DNA from: Pseudomonadota bacterium
Lineage (GTDB): Bacteria > SAR324 > XYD2-FULL-50-16 > JAHJRI01
Assembly (NCBI GenBank): GCA_022360105.1
Contig: JAKSDL010000702.1
Coordinates: forward strand, 1-18,550
DNA length: 18,550 nucleotides
Direction of reading: 5' to 3'
Positions 1 through 8,105 of this stretch are shown here, piece by piece; position 1 is the first letter of the stretch; every line of letters starts with the position of its first letter. The translations under genes were made by a program, and so were the position numbers. The notes below the pieces were generated by a model. The model saw only the letters and a program-made list of their open reading frames with translations. It had not been told where the DNA came from and did not search any database.

Positions 1-98
1 CTTCAGCCTTCAGCCTTCAGCCTTCAGCCTTCAGCCTTCAGCCTTCAGCCTTCAGCCTTCAGCCTTCAGCCTTCAGCCTTCAGCCTTCAGCCTTCAGC
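1..98. repeat. 14 perfect tandem copies of the heptamer CTTCAGC
   Basis: The 7-base unit CTTCAGC repeats without error from base 1 to base 98, then decays (CTTTCAC...). The array is cut by the window edge, so the true copy number is unknown. On the plus strand it is open in all frames and would read as a repeated seven-residue L-Q-P-S-A-F-S peptide. On the minus strand (GCTGAAG) it meets TGA stops. No start, SD or flanking coding signal connects it to a gene, so I read it as an intergenic simple-sequence tract prone to slippage. Confidence 0.95.
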
Positions 99-180
99 CT
101 TTCACTTCATAGAGTAGATCGAGCGAATGGACTGTGTCGCAGCAATAATTGTTGTCTTTATGCGCAGATTCTGATTCTGC

Positions 181-253
181 GTCATTCCGGGCTTGATCCG
201 GAATCCATTTGCAACCAATTGAAATAATTGATGGATCCCGGGTCAAGTCCCAT
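181..253. repeat. TGTCAT-family palindromic repeat, inverted pair
   Basis: The left unit (181-207) contains ATTCCGG, a 7-base loop GCTTGAT, then CCGGAAT, a perfect 7-bp hairpin. The right arm (230-253) is a degraded copy in the opposite orientation (reverse complement GGGACTTGACCCGGGATCC). The same family is seen at 3835-3920, and a remnant lies at 403-431 (GGATCAAGTCCGGGGTGA). Similar sequences are dispersed in many bacterial genomes; function unknown. Confidence 0.75.
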
Positions 254-290
254 AAACGCTTAATTAACAGAATATGGAATACAGATCAAA

Positions 291-358
291 CGGTAGGGCG
301 GGGCTGTGACCCCGCCAACAGACCAATCCCTCGGCGGCCACGAAGGGCCGCCCTACCG
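291..358. repeat. GTAGGG-family repeat, inverted pair with two hairpins
   Basis: The outer arms CGGTAGGGCGG (291-301) and CCGCCCTACCG (348-358) are perfect 11-bp inverted repeats. Inside are two perfect hairpins: GCGGGG/CCCCGC at 298-315 with loop CTGTGA, and GGCGGCC/GGCCGCC at 333-352 with loop ACGAAG. The inner and outer pairings compete for the same bases. The element is two head-to-head units of the family also found at 3680, 11070, 13236, 16266 and 18104. Confidence 0.8.
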
Positions 359-402
359 TTCGTCAACAGAATTTATCAAAACTTTGCCTTATTTAAGCGC
401 TT

Positions 403-431
403 ATCGGATCAAGTCCGGGGTGAGAAGTGTG
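403..431. repeat. Remnant of a TGTCAT-family repeat
   Basis: The stretch GGATCAAGTCCGGGGTGAGA followed by AGTGTGAC matches the 3' arm of the better preserved copy ending near 3920 (GGGTCAAGCCCGGAATGACA then AGTGTCA), but the hairpin partner is lost. It is probably a decayed single unit. Confidence 0.45.
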
Positions 432-451
432 ACATTTCGTCTGTTAAATTA

Positions 452-470
452 GAAAAATCCAGAATTTTTC
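452..470 (-). terminator. Weak AT-rich hairpin after the ATPase operon
   Basis: On the minus strand GAAAAAT, a short loop, then ATTTTTC form a 7-bp AT-rich stem about 80 bases beyond the stop codon of the proteolipid gene. The U-rich part lies within the stem rather than as a separate tail, so this is only a possible end of the operon transcript. Confidence 0.25.
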
Positions 471-550
471 AATTGTGACACAGTCTGGAAACGGATCCAT
501 CAACTTGCATTGTAACACTGTCTGCTTGCCCAACAAAGATTGCAAACACT

Positions 551-994
551 CTACATCAACCCCTGCATTAAAATTACCGCAACAAGAGCCAAAATCGCAT
601 AGAATTCCGGGAAAGCCGCCAATATCATTGTGTTTCCAAAAACACTGTGACCACTCCCCATGGTTGTAATTCCACTGGCACAAACCTTACCCTGGAAGAT
701 TGCGGATAGCATGGCAGCAAATCCGATGGCAATACCGGCTCCAAGAACCACAGCTCCTTTGGTAAGCGAAAAGTCGGCACTGATGCTACCGCTGTAGATG
801 ATAAACGCCACAAATCCATATAATCCCTGGGTTGCTGGTAAACCCGCCAAGACCATACCTGTTCCGAATGCTTCCGGTCGTTTCTTAATCATCCCCAAAA
901 CCGATGATCCTCCCAAAGCCAATCCCCAGGCTGAACCTGCACCTGGTAATCCGACCATCAATCCCAACCCAATCAACGCAAGCACATTTCCCAT
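551..994 (-). CDS. atpK: V/A-type ATPase proteolipid subunit K (Na+-site signature)
   Basis: This is the 147-residue membrane-ring proteolipid of a V/A-type ATPase. It is a double hairpin: four hydrophobic helices with about 16-kDa duplicated architecture, each half carrying a Gly-rich first helix. The second helix has L52-P-A-T55-Q56-G-L-Y-G-F, the third ends F-Q101-G-K, and the fourth has P-E130-F-Y-A-I-L. These line up with L61, T64, Q65, Q110 and E139 of Enterococcus hirae NtpK, the known Na+ ligands, so Na+ rather than H+ transport is likely (inference by motif). The start has a good SD (AGGAGAGG, spacing about 5). It is the last gene of the operon, 109 bases after subunit I. The gap holds no gene and no evident terminator. 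Confidence 0.95.
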   Translation of the reverse strand: MGNVLALIGLGLMVGLPGAGSAWGLALGGSSVLGMIKKRPEAFGTGMVLAGLPATQGLYGFVAFIIYSGSISADFSLTKGAVVLGAGIAIGFAAMLSAIFQGKVCASGITTMGSGHSVFGNTMILAAFPEFYAILALVAVILMQGLM

Positions 995-1103
995 ACTTCC
1001 TCTCCTTTTTGAATTAAATGGATGTTAACAATAAAGCTTATTGGTAAAAAACAATACTAATCGTTGTGTCATTCAATACACTTATGCGGAAATTTAGTTC
1101 GTT

Positions 1104-3056
1104 CTATACTCTTTCTCTTGCAAAGGGGGCATATCCCTTTCCTCCACCTTCGAAGTCCAGATTTTTATAGAACTCCACAAAGGTTAACCGCAAGGGATGA
1201 ACAAAAGAGCCCAGAATAGCTAAACCGAAATTCAAGGCGTGTGCTAAGATCAATAAAATCACCGTGCCAATGATTCCCGGGAAAATACTGTCTTGGATAA
1301 AACCAAAGGCAATGCCGTTGAAGGCATTCCCCAGCAGTCCGCTGGCTAATCCAAGAGCAAAAAGGCGCAGGTAGGACAAAACATCTCCGACGATTCCGGT
1401 GGCAAAACCATAAAGCTCCCATAGGCCCATTAATGGACGCAGAAAAATGTTTTTGTCCGGATTGTTAAAAAGGAACATAAGAATCAATCCTGCAATAACC
1501 AGAAACAGGCCGAATTCTTGGGGTGGCAGTGTTAACCAGGTCCCGATTTGTAAGCCTGCCAATTGATAGGTAGAAATATCGATTCCTGTGATTCCCTTGA
1601 AACCGCTTGATTGATCTCCATAGCTGATGGTGAACAAAATGCCGCAAATGATGATAAAAAAAGAAGCCGGATGGATACCCCAGGTGAATCCGTGCTGTCG
1701 AATCCTGTTCACGCATTGTAGAAGTATCCCGAGCAACACCTGCACAACGCCTAAAAATATAGCAAAACCCATCGCAGGGAACACCGTGAGGTTATCTACA
1801 TTTATATAAGACCCCAAAAAGGAAAGCATGGAACCCACTTCCGATTTGAAAAAATACTCCCTGTTGCCTTTTAAATAGAAAAGAGATTCCCCAAAAAAGC
1901 TGTTTAAAGCAATGCCGCTTAAGATGGTCATCAGTCCCAAAATGATGCCAATGTAGTAAAAGTTCCGAAATTTTTTGGGTCCTTTAATCAAAGCAATTGT
2001 TGCAATCAGCAATGTCATAAATCCGTAACCCAGGTCTCCAAGGCATAATCCAAAATAGACGACAAAGAAAGGTGCAAAAAACGGGGTGGGGTCTATTTCC
2101 CAGTAGGATGGAAGGGAATAGATCTTGGTGATGGGTTCAAACAAGCGTGTAAATCGATTGTTTTTCAGCAGTATCGGCACATTGTCATAACTATCCGGCT
2201 GTTCAAAGCGATAGTAGCAGATATAGTCTTCTAAAAAGTCATGGACCATTTTTTCCCTTCGTGAGGGAAACCACGCAGTAAGATGGAAAGCCTTGCCTTT
2301 CATTTCGCTTGTCATGGCGCTGTCTGCCGCGGCATAGGCTGACAAGTTATTGCAGTTGACCTTATGCTCTTCCAGGCACTCAATGTAGGCAGTAAAGTCT
2401 TCATATGTTTTTTCTATTTGGTTCAATTTTTCTAAGGTTCGGGTCTTTTCAATTTCTAAATCCTTCAGGGATTTAATAGGTAAGTTGACTTCCTCGGCAA
2501 GATCACTCTCAAACGTTGACTCTCGCTCAAATAGCATAAACTTGACCTGGTTTTTATCCGATTCAATGGTTTCAACACAGGTGTCTTCCCAATTGATATT
2601 GTTAAATTTCTTTTGACTGGTTTCAAAAAACCGAACATTGATTCCCCGGGTCTCAAGGGAAGCAATCATCTCGGGATTAAACTGTCCCCAGGGCTGAATC
2701 TGTTTGATATCCTTTTCTAGGTCTGCCAGATCTTGTAACAGCGACTCTTTTTTTGATTCGGAATGGTTGAATTCATTCAGTATGTTTTCAATTTTCCCTT
2801 CGGGTAGGTCTTTGATTTTTAACTGTGGATGGTCAATCTGTTTTTCTTTTTTGATTTTCGCTAATACCTGAATCATGGCATCACAGGAACTGGCCAGACT
2901 GCAGGCGTTTTTATAGGCTTCTGACACCGTATCGACTTGATCGGAATCTCGATGTTCTTCTATGTGCATAATTCCGATTTCCTGAAGCGATGTGAGAAAT
3001 TCCGTTTTTTCCCTGTGATAAACAAGGATTGAAAGCTTAGTCATGGGAACGATCAT
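1104..3056 (-). CDS. atpI: V/A-type ATPase membrane subunit I (a-like)
   Basis: This is the 650-residue stator and ion-channel subunit. Residues 1 to about 320 form a hydrophilic, coiled-coil-rich cytosolic arm (heptad-like stretches near 90-120 and 200-235). Residues about 321-620 hold seven to eight membrane helices. Family hallmarks are seen: the entry F-F-A-P-F-F-V-V-Y-F-G-L-C-L-G-D (326-341), S-Y-L-R-L-F-A-L-G-L-A (561-571) whose R563 is the conserved arginine facing the ring carboxylate, A-H-A-L-N (605-609), and a Phe/Gly-rich tail with G-G-G-K-G-Y-A-P-F near the end. Its ATG overlaps the stop of subunit D by four bases (ATGA), so the two are translationally coupled. A second Met at residue 5 is a possible alternative start. 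Confidence 0.96.
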   Translation of the reverse strand: MIVPMTKLSILVYHREKTEFLTSLQEIGIMHIEEHRDSDQVDTVSEAYKNACSLASSCDAMIQVLAKIKKEKQIDHPQLKIKDLPEGKIENILNEFNHSESKKESLLQDLADLEKDIKQIQPWGQFNPEMIASLETRGINVRFFETSQKKFNNINWEDTCVETIESDKNQVKFMLFERESTFESDLAEEVNLPIKSLKDLEIEKTRTLEKLNQIEKTYEDFTAYIECLEEHKVNCNNLSAYAAADSAMTSEMKGKAFHLTAWFPSRREKMVHDFLEDYICYYRFEQPDSYDNVPILLKNNRFTRLFEPITKIYSLPSYWEIDPTPFFAPFFVVYFGLCLGDLGYGFMTLLIATIALIKGPKKFRNFYYIGIILGLMTILSGIALNSFFGESLFYLKGNREYFFKSEVGSMLSFLGSYINVDNLTVFPAMGFAIFLGVVQVLLGILLQCVNRIRQHGFTWGIHPASFFIIICGILFTISYGDQSSGFKGITGIDISTYQLAGLQIGTWLTLPPQEFGLFLVIAGLILMFLFNNPDKNIFLRPLMGLWELYGFATGIVGDVLSYLRLFALGLASGLLGNAFNGIAFGFIQDSIFPGIIGTVILLILAHALNFGLAILGSFVHPLRLTFVEFYKNLDFEGGGKGYAPFARERV

Positions 3057-3646
3057 GCTGCACTCTCCCTTTCAATTTTAGCCTTTAGAATTTTCTGTGA
3101 TGATTTTGCCAGGTTTTCCTCATCTTCCAGGTATCGTTTTATTTTTATTATTGCTTCGCTGTATTCCGGAATCTGGACTTTCTCGTAAAGATTGACCTTT
3201 TGTGTTGTCTTCTTTCTTGCGTAATCCAGCATGTCATGTTTTTTCTGGAGAAATTTCAATTGCAAGCGCAATTCAATCAAGGCTTTTAGAATATCTACGC
3301 CAGCTGAAAACCAGTTGGGACTGCCATGCATGCTATAGGGCAGATAATCAAAAAGGATCTCTTTCAGATAAGGTGTCTTGACACCGGCAATCGATTTTTC
3401 ACCTATTTTTACCTCTGCGATTGACAAAAGGTCAGGGAATTCAACCCAGAACTTATTCATCTCCGCTAACCTGTCCAGACGAAATTGCAATTTATCGTTG
3501 GCTTCTTTGATTGCCTGTTTGACGGATTTAACTTCGTTTCTAAGGGCTGACTCCTTGGCTTGCAACGTTGGCAAAGCCTTTTCACGAATCCCTAATTCCT
3601 TCACCAGCTGTTGCTGCGCCGTTTTGTTATATTGAAACTTTAACAT
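3053..3646 (-). CDS. atpD: V/A-type ATPase central stalk subunit D
   Basis: This 197-residue protein is the rotor shaft (subunit D, the gamma-like coiled coil) that couples A3B3 catalysis to ring rotation. The N-terminus F-Q-Y-N-K-T-A followed by I-R-E-K-A-L-P-T-L-Q-A-K-E-S-A-L-R is typical of this family. Long helical Lys/Glu-rich segments lie at both ends (about 8-65 and 120-190). Upstream of the ATG there is only a weak SD (AAACAAG), unlike the strong sites of A and B. The gene sits 361 bases from subunit B across a repeat-filled space, so D-I-K may also have their own promoter. Confidence 0.95.
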   Translation of the reverse strand: MLKFQYNKTAQQQLVKELGIREKALPTLQAKESALRNEVKSVKQAIKEANDKLQFRLDRLAEMNKFWVEFPDLLSIAEVKIGEKSIAGVKTPYLKEILFDYLPYSMHGSPNWFSAGVDILKALIELRLQLKFLQKKHDMLDYARKKTTQKVNLYEKVQIPEYSEAIIKIKRYLEDEENLAKSSQKILKAKIERESAA

Positions 3647-3679
3647 CTTGTTTTTATTAAATTTTTATTAATTCCAGTT

Positions 3680-3717
3680 GTAGGGTGGGTTAAGGAACGT
3701 AGTGAAAAACCCACCAA
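3680..3717 (+). repeat. GTAGGG-family repeat, single unit inside the ATPase operon
   Basis: It begins with GTAGGGTGGG. GGTGGGTT (3684-3691) pairs perfectly with AACCCACC (3708-3715) across a 16-base loop. Unit 18191-18229, in the opposite orientation, has the same stem but a different loop sequence. It lies between subunits B and D. Confidence 0.75.
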
Positions 3718-3786
3718 ACAGGTTTTGGTTATGAAAATGAAAGTTCGAAAATTCCTTTCTAGTTTCTATTTAGCTTCGTTAAAAAG

Positions 3787-3814
3787 ACTTTATAAAAAAC
3801 ATAAGCGTTATCAA
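3787..3814 (-). promoter_or_regulatory. Candidate internal promoter ahead of subunit D
   Basis: On the minus strand TTGATA (-35-like, 3814-3809) and TAAAGT (-10-like, 3792-3787) are 16 bases apart, about 130 bases upstream of the D start. The boxes match the housekeeping consensus at five and four of six positions, but such matches are common in AT-rich DNA. It matters only because the repeats between B and D could reduce read-through. Confidence 0.22.
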
Positions 3815-3834
3815 CCTGCAATGATTAGATTCTT

Positions 3835-3920
3835 GTGTCATGCCGGACTTGATCCGGCATCCGAAACCAGCTAATCAGTAACGCCGGTTTAGATTCCGGG
3901 TCAAGCCCGGAATGACAAGT
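3835..3920. repeat. TGTCAT-family palindromic repeat, inverted pair inside the ATPase operon
   Basis: The left unit contains ATGCCGG, loop ACTTGAT, then CCGGCAT (perfect 7-bp stem). The right unit, read on the minus strand, contains ATTCCGGG, loop CTTGA, then CCCGGAAT (perfect 8-bp stem). The two stems differ by a compensated base pair (G-C versus T-A) and keep near-identical loops. With the GTAGGG unit at 3680 it fills most of the 361-base space between subunits D and B. The rest of that space (3718-3834 and 3921-4007) shows no gene. Confidence 0.8.
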
Positions 3921-4007
3921 GTCAAGATTTGAGTAAATCAATTTAATAAGCCATATTGCCCTGACTTGAGTTTAAATCCAATCAATTGTCCGATAACCGA
4001 TAAAATG

Positions 4008-5333
4008 CTATTGATCTTGCTTCCAATGCTGATCGATAAACTCCTGTTTGATTCCGATTTCGTCTTTTGAGAAAAACTTCATGAACAGGCTCCAGGCTGT
4101 GTCAAGCATCAGATCCGTGTTGATATTGATATCGATGGCAAGGAGTTCCCTGGAATACTCCTTGGCAAAATCCAGGGTCCGTTCATCGTATTCGGTCAGG
4201 TCAAATCCGTTCTCCCTTTTGGTCATGGCACTTGAGGCATCAGCGTAAAGGCGAATACAGGCGTTCATGACCTGGGGATGATCTGCCCGTGTTGATTTTC
4301 CGATCACGAGCTGCTTCAGTCGCGATAGACTTCTAAACGGATCGATAATCACCTTCCCAATTTCCGTATCCCGGCGCAGATATAACTGGCCTTCTGTTAT
4401 ATACCCTGTATTATCCGGGATCGCATGGGTAATGTCGCCACCACTCAAGGTGGTTACGGCAATAATGGTAATAGAACCTCCATCAGGGAATTGCGCAGCC
4501 TTTTCATAAATCTTGGCAAGATCGCTGTAAAGCGAGCCCGGCATGCTGTCTTTGGAAGGGATTTGATCCATACGATTGGAAACAATACTGAGTGCATCAG
4601 CGTACAGAGTCATGTCGGTGAGCAATACCAAGACCTTTTGTTTCTTTTGCACGGCAAAATACTCGGCAGCAGTCAGGCTCATATCCGGGATTAACAGCCG
4701 TTCAACCGGCGGGTCATCAGTGGTATTCATAAACGCAATGATCCGATCCATAGCCCCGGCATTATCAAACAGGGTTCGGTAATAAAGGTAATCATCGTTT
4801 GACATTCCCATACCGCCAAGTATGATCACATCGGCTTCAGCCCTGAGTGCCACATCGGCCATTACCTGGTTAAAGGGCTGGTCGGGATCGGCGAAAAACG
4901 GAATTTTCTGACCGGTGACCAGGGTATTGTTCAAATCAATACCGGCAATTCCAGTGGCAATAAGTTCTGAAGGTTGTTTGCGACGGACAGGATTAACAGA
5001 AGGACCACCAATCTCCACCTCTTCTCCTTCTATCTCAGGTCCTTCATCAATAGGTTGGCCGTAAGCATTGAAGAACCGACCCAGCAGTTCATCGCTGACT
5101 TTTTCAGAAGGTGGTTTTCCGGTAAACACCACTTCGGCGTTGGTAAAGATACCCTGGGTGCCTGGAAAAACCTGGAGCACAACCCGATTCCCCATAATTT
5201 TTACTACTTGTGCCGGTCGACCGTCAACATATGCCATTTCCTCATTGGCAACACCTTCGGCTTCCAGGGAGCAGGTTGCTTTGGTGATATCTTCAATCTT
5301 TGTATAGATTTTTTGGAAAGCTGTAGTTTTCAT
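4008..5333 (-). CDS. atpB: V/A-type ATPase non-catalytic subunit B
   Basis: This 441-residue protein forms the A3B3 head with subunit A. It has the N-terminal beta-barrel, then a nucleotide-binding-like domain in which the Walker A loop is lost: G-Q-K-I-P-F-F-A-D-P-D-Q-P-F-N-Q spans 141-156 with no GxxxxGK[ST]. This is normal for B subunits, but the loop is more diverged than the usual F-S-x-x-G-x-P-x-N form. R338 in S-L-S-R-L-K (335-340) occupies the position of the arginine finger that completes the catalytic site of A. The ATG shares one base with the TGA of subunit A, and the SD AAGGAGG lies inside the end of A. This is strong translational coupling and supports equal A:B production. Confidence 0.96.
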   Translation of the reverse strand: MKTTAFQKIYTKIEDITKATCSLEAEGVANEEMAYVDGRPAQVVKIMGNRVVLQVFPGTQGIFTNAEVVFTGKPPSEKVSDELLGRFFNAYGQPIDEGPEIEGEEVEIGGPSVNPVRRKQPSELIATGIAGIDLNNTLVTGQKIPFFADPDQPFNQVMADVALRAEADVIILGGMGMSNDDYLYYRTLFDNAGAMDRIIAFMNTTDDPPVERLLIPDMSLTAAEYFAVQKKQKVLVLLTDMTLYADALSIVSNRMDQIPSKDSMPGSLYSDLAKIYEKAAQFPDGGSITIIAVTTLSGGDITHAIPDNTGYITEGQLYLRRDTEIGKVIIDPFRSLSRLKQLVIGKSTRADHPQVMNACIRLYADASSAMTKRENGFDLTEYDERTLDFAKEYSRELLAIDININTDLMLDTAWSLFMKFFSKDEIGIKQEFIDQHWKQDQ

Positions 5334-7090
5334 CAGGAAGCCCTCCTTTCTTCAATTAGAACATCCAATTCAGATTCCCGTTTTTTGAATTCATCGCACT
5401 GAAATTCGAGATAATTCATTTGCTTGAAGAGGTTAATGATTTTTCTGAAATATCCAAAAACACCTTCAAAACCATCAAACTTAAAATCGGTGTCACACAC
5501 TTCCAATACTTTATTAAGCATGTACTTTTGCCTGTCCATGGGTGTGGAAGCGTCAATATCATCAAATCCGTCCTGTTGCAGGATCACAAAATCAATAATT
5601 TCCGATTTGTTAAACATCGTGTGATAGTCGATTGGTACACCATCATCTCCCAGAATATTGATCTGATCTTTCACCTCCTTTCCCTTCAACAGGAGATCTT
5701 TTACCTTGAGCACCTTATCCACCCAGCCATCTTCTATCGATTTGTTAAGGTTTTGAACCACTTCGTCATATTCCAGGTATTTGGAATAACTTTCGATAGG
5801 ATCGATCGCCGGATAGCGCTTGGCGTCAGCCCTGCCCTGTTCCAAAGCATAGAATGCCCTGGCTGCTTTTTTGGTTGACTCGGTAACGGGTTCCTTGAGA
5901 TTTCCTCCAGCCGGACTCACCGTACCAATAAAGGTTACTGATCCGGTGGAATCATTGTTCAGGTAGACAAACCCTGCCCGTGAATAGAAATTTGCAATAA
6001 TAGCCGATAAATCCATGGGGAAGGCGTCGGGTCCCGGTAATTCCTCCATTCTGTTGGACATTTCTCGCAAAGCCTGGGCCCAACGTGAGGTTGAATCTGC
6101 ATTTAACAAGACTTTCAAGCCCATGGCTCGATAGTATTCCGCGATCGTCATTCCCGTATAAACGGATGCTTCCCTTGAGGCTACCGGCATATTTGATGTA
6201 TTGCAGATAATGATTGTTCTCTCCATTAGCTTTCTGCCTGTGCGTGGGTCGTCCAACTCCGGAAACTCGGTAAAAATCTCTACCACCTCGTTTGCCCGTT
6301 CACCACAAGCGACTATGATGATCAGATCGGCATCTGCATTTTTGGATAGAGCATGCTGCAATACAGTTTTTCCTGCACCGAACGGTCCGGGGATGAATCC
6401 GGTCCCTCCCTCTGCAATCGGATTTAGCGTGTCGATGGTTCGAACACCGGTTTCCATGATTTTGAACGGCCTGGGTTTACTTTTGTATCGGGTGATGGGC
6501 AACTTCACCGGCCAGTTCATGGTCATGGTAAGTTCCCTTTCATTACCATCTTCATCGATCAGAACAGCAATTGTATCATTAACCGTGTAGTCTCCTTCGC
6601 TAACAATTGACTTAACTCTACCGCTGCCCTTGTAGTCGAACGGTACCATTATCTTGTGTTCGATCCAGCCTTCCTGGACATTCCCAATCCAGTCAGCCGC
6701 AACTACCATGTCTTTTTCAACGACCAGGGGGGAAAAATGCCATTTCTTTTCCTGATCCAGGGCTACGGTGTAATCACCCCGTTTCAAAAAAATCCCGTCC
6801 ATGGTGTTTAGATCATTTTGCAGTCCGTCGTAGTTTTTTGAAAGCATTCCGGGGCCCAAGGTCACTTCCAGCATTTTACCCAGGAACTCAACATGATTCC
6901 CAACTTTCAAACCGCGAGTGCTTTCAAAAACCTGAACAAACACTGTTTTACCAGTGATTTTAATTACTTCCGCCATGCATTTGTCTTTGCCGATATCGAT
7001 ATAACAGATCTCGTTTTGCGATACCGGACCATCCACCTCAATATTGACAAGGTTTGCAACTACACCGACTACTTTGCCTTTGGTGCCCAT
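5333..7090 (-). CDS. atpA: V/A-type ATPase catalytic subunit A
   Basis: This 585-residue protein is the ATP-hydrolysing or ATP-synthesising subunit. An N-terminal beta-barrel (about 1-75) is followed by the A-type non-homologous insert (about 110-190) that separates V/A-type A subunits from F-type beta. Then comes the Walker A loop G-P-F-G-A-G-K-T-V (235-243, K241), A-C-G-E-R-A-N-E-V (261-269) with the catalytic-region Glu, and D-S-T-S-R-W-A-Q-A-L-R (332-342). The length is typical for this family. The ATG follows a strong SD (GGGAGGAAG). It lies 18 bases after the DUF2764-like gene and overlaps subunit B by one base. Confidence 0.98.
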   Translation of the reverse strand: MGTKGKVVGVVANLVNIEVDGPVSQNEICYIDIGKDKCMAEVIKITGKTVFVQVFESTRGLKVGNHVEFLGKMLEVTLGPGMLSKNYDGLQNDLNTMDGIFLKRGDYTVALDQEKKWHFSPLVVEKDMVVAADWIGNVQEGWIEHKIMVPFDYKGSGRVKSIVSEGDYTVNDTIAVLIDEDGNERELTMTMNWPVKLPITRYKSKPRPFKIMETGVRTIDTLNPIAEGGTGFIPGPFGAGKTVLQHALSKNADADLIIIVACGERANEVVEIFTEFPELDDPRTGRKLMERTIIICNTSNMPVASREASVYTGMTIAEYYRAMGLKVLLNADSTSRWAQALREMSNRMEELPGPDAFPMDLSAIIANFYSRAGFVYLNNDSTGSVTFIGTVSPAGGNLKEPVTESTKKAARAFYALEQGRADAKRYPAIDPIESYSKYLEYDEVVQNLNKSIEDGWVDKVLKVKDLLLKGKEVKDQINILGDDGVPIDYHTMFNKSEIIDFVILQQDGFDDIDASTPMDRQKYMLNKVLEVCDTDFKFDGFEGVFGYFRKIINLFKQMNYLEFQCDEFKKRESELDVLIEERRAS

Positions 7091-7108
7091 AGTCTTCCTC
7101 CCTTTTTA

Positions 7109-7915
7109 TCATTCAGCTTTGTAACTAGATTCGAGATCATCAATTATTTTTTCCAGTTTTAGTTTACCTGCCGTGGCGTCCAGCAGATCCCAGCGTTCTG
7201 CCAGGGATAACGCAATAGCGATTTGCATAATGGTTTCGATGGAAAACAGTTCCACTTCGGCTATATCTTCCAGTTGCTGCAGTCGAAAACGAACCAACTT
7301 TTCTTCCGATGTGGCAATGCTGTAAAAATCCATCGCAAATAGATCGTCTGCCCAGGAGATTTTTGAGGGCAAAGTAAAATCCGGGGCATTACTCTTAAAG
7401 ATAAGCGCTGTCACCTCATTACGACAGATGATATGGTTTTCAAACGGAACCTTGGAAGCCCTGCATTTGATTGCAGTGAGTATGTTTCGTAAATTCAGTT
7501 CAAAAGTAAACCATTCATTCAAAAACCTGTTTTGAAGAGAGCTTGTATGTTCAAAAAAGAGCCAGTACAACTGGTTTTCCCAGGTTAAATTTTGAATGAT
7601 ATTGGTATTGTCGTTGTAAGCAGCAAGATATTCTTGCATGTAATCCGGAAGAAGATCAGGGGATTTGATCTCCTCTTCCAATTCCTCTTCAGAAAAATTT
7701 CCAAACTGAAGTATCGGATCATTTTTGTGGAGCAGTTTTATAAGCAGGTTTCTATTGTCGATGGGATAACCGATGTAGCTCAGCAAATCCGCATCACCGG
7801 GCGGTATTTGATCCTTCAACTCTTGAATCAAGGTATGTAAGCGAGTATCGACTTTCTGTTCATCAAAAATGATGTCTGGTAAACCTGCAACTATATATTG
7901 ATAGGGAACTGTCAT
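7109..7915 (-). CDS. DUF2764-like V-ATPase-associated protein, probable subunit C analogue
   Basis: This 268-residue soluble protein sits between subunits E and A, exactly where DUF2764 proteins sit in Bacteroidota-type V-ATPase operons. The opening Y-Q-Y-I-V-A-G-L-P-D fits that family. Two segments look like the repeated motif of C/AC39 subunits: D-N-R-N-L-L-I-K-L-L-H-K (53-64) and F-E-L-N-L-R-N-I-L-T-A-I-K-C-R (138-152). No other subunit C gene is in the operon, so I infer that it is the C-type socket linking the D shaft to the K ring. The family assignment rests on context and motifs recalled, not on a search. The SD is only moderate (AAAGGCGAT). Confidence 0.82.
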   Translation of the reverse strand: MTVPYQYIVAGLPDIIFDEQKVDTRLHTLIQELKDQIPPGDADLLSYIGYPIDNRNLLIKLLHKNDPILQFGNFSEEELEEEIKSPDLLPDYMQEYLAAYNDNTNIIQNLTWENQLYWLFFEHTSSLQNRFLNEWFTFELNLRNILTAIKCRASKVPFENHIICRNEVTALIFKSNAPDFTLPSKISWADDLFAMDFYSIATSEEKLVRFRLQQLEDIAEVELFSIETIMQIAIALSLAERWDLLDATAGKLKLEKIIDDLESSYKAE

Positions 7916-8105
7916 ATCGCCTTTAATGGTTTATGTACCCTGTTTGCTGCCTGATTGCCGATTAATACATGAAATGGTGATCTGTGGATCTTTTTGTGAA
8001 GGGGTAGGCGCTGCCCTGGATCCTCTGATAGAGGAAGTGAAGATTTTTGGACCTATCGCATCAATTCACGGATGAAGTCATTCCTTTATCAGCTTTCCCC
8101 TTGTT

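Noticed and set aside
1..98. CRISPR-like or coding repeat at the window edge
   Set aside because: There are no spacers between copies, and the plus-strand frame has no start or SD; it is a simple tandem tract.
4974..5402. 142-codon plus-strand frame inside subunits B/A
   Set aside because: It is an antisense shadow of two clearly real, translationally coupled ATPase genes.
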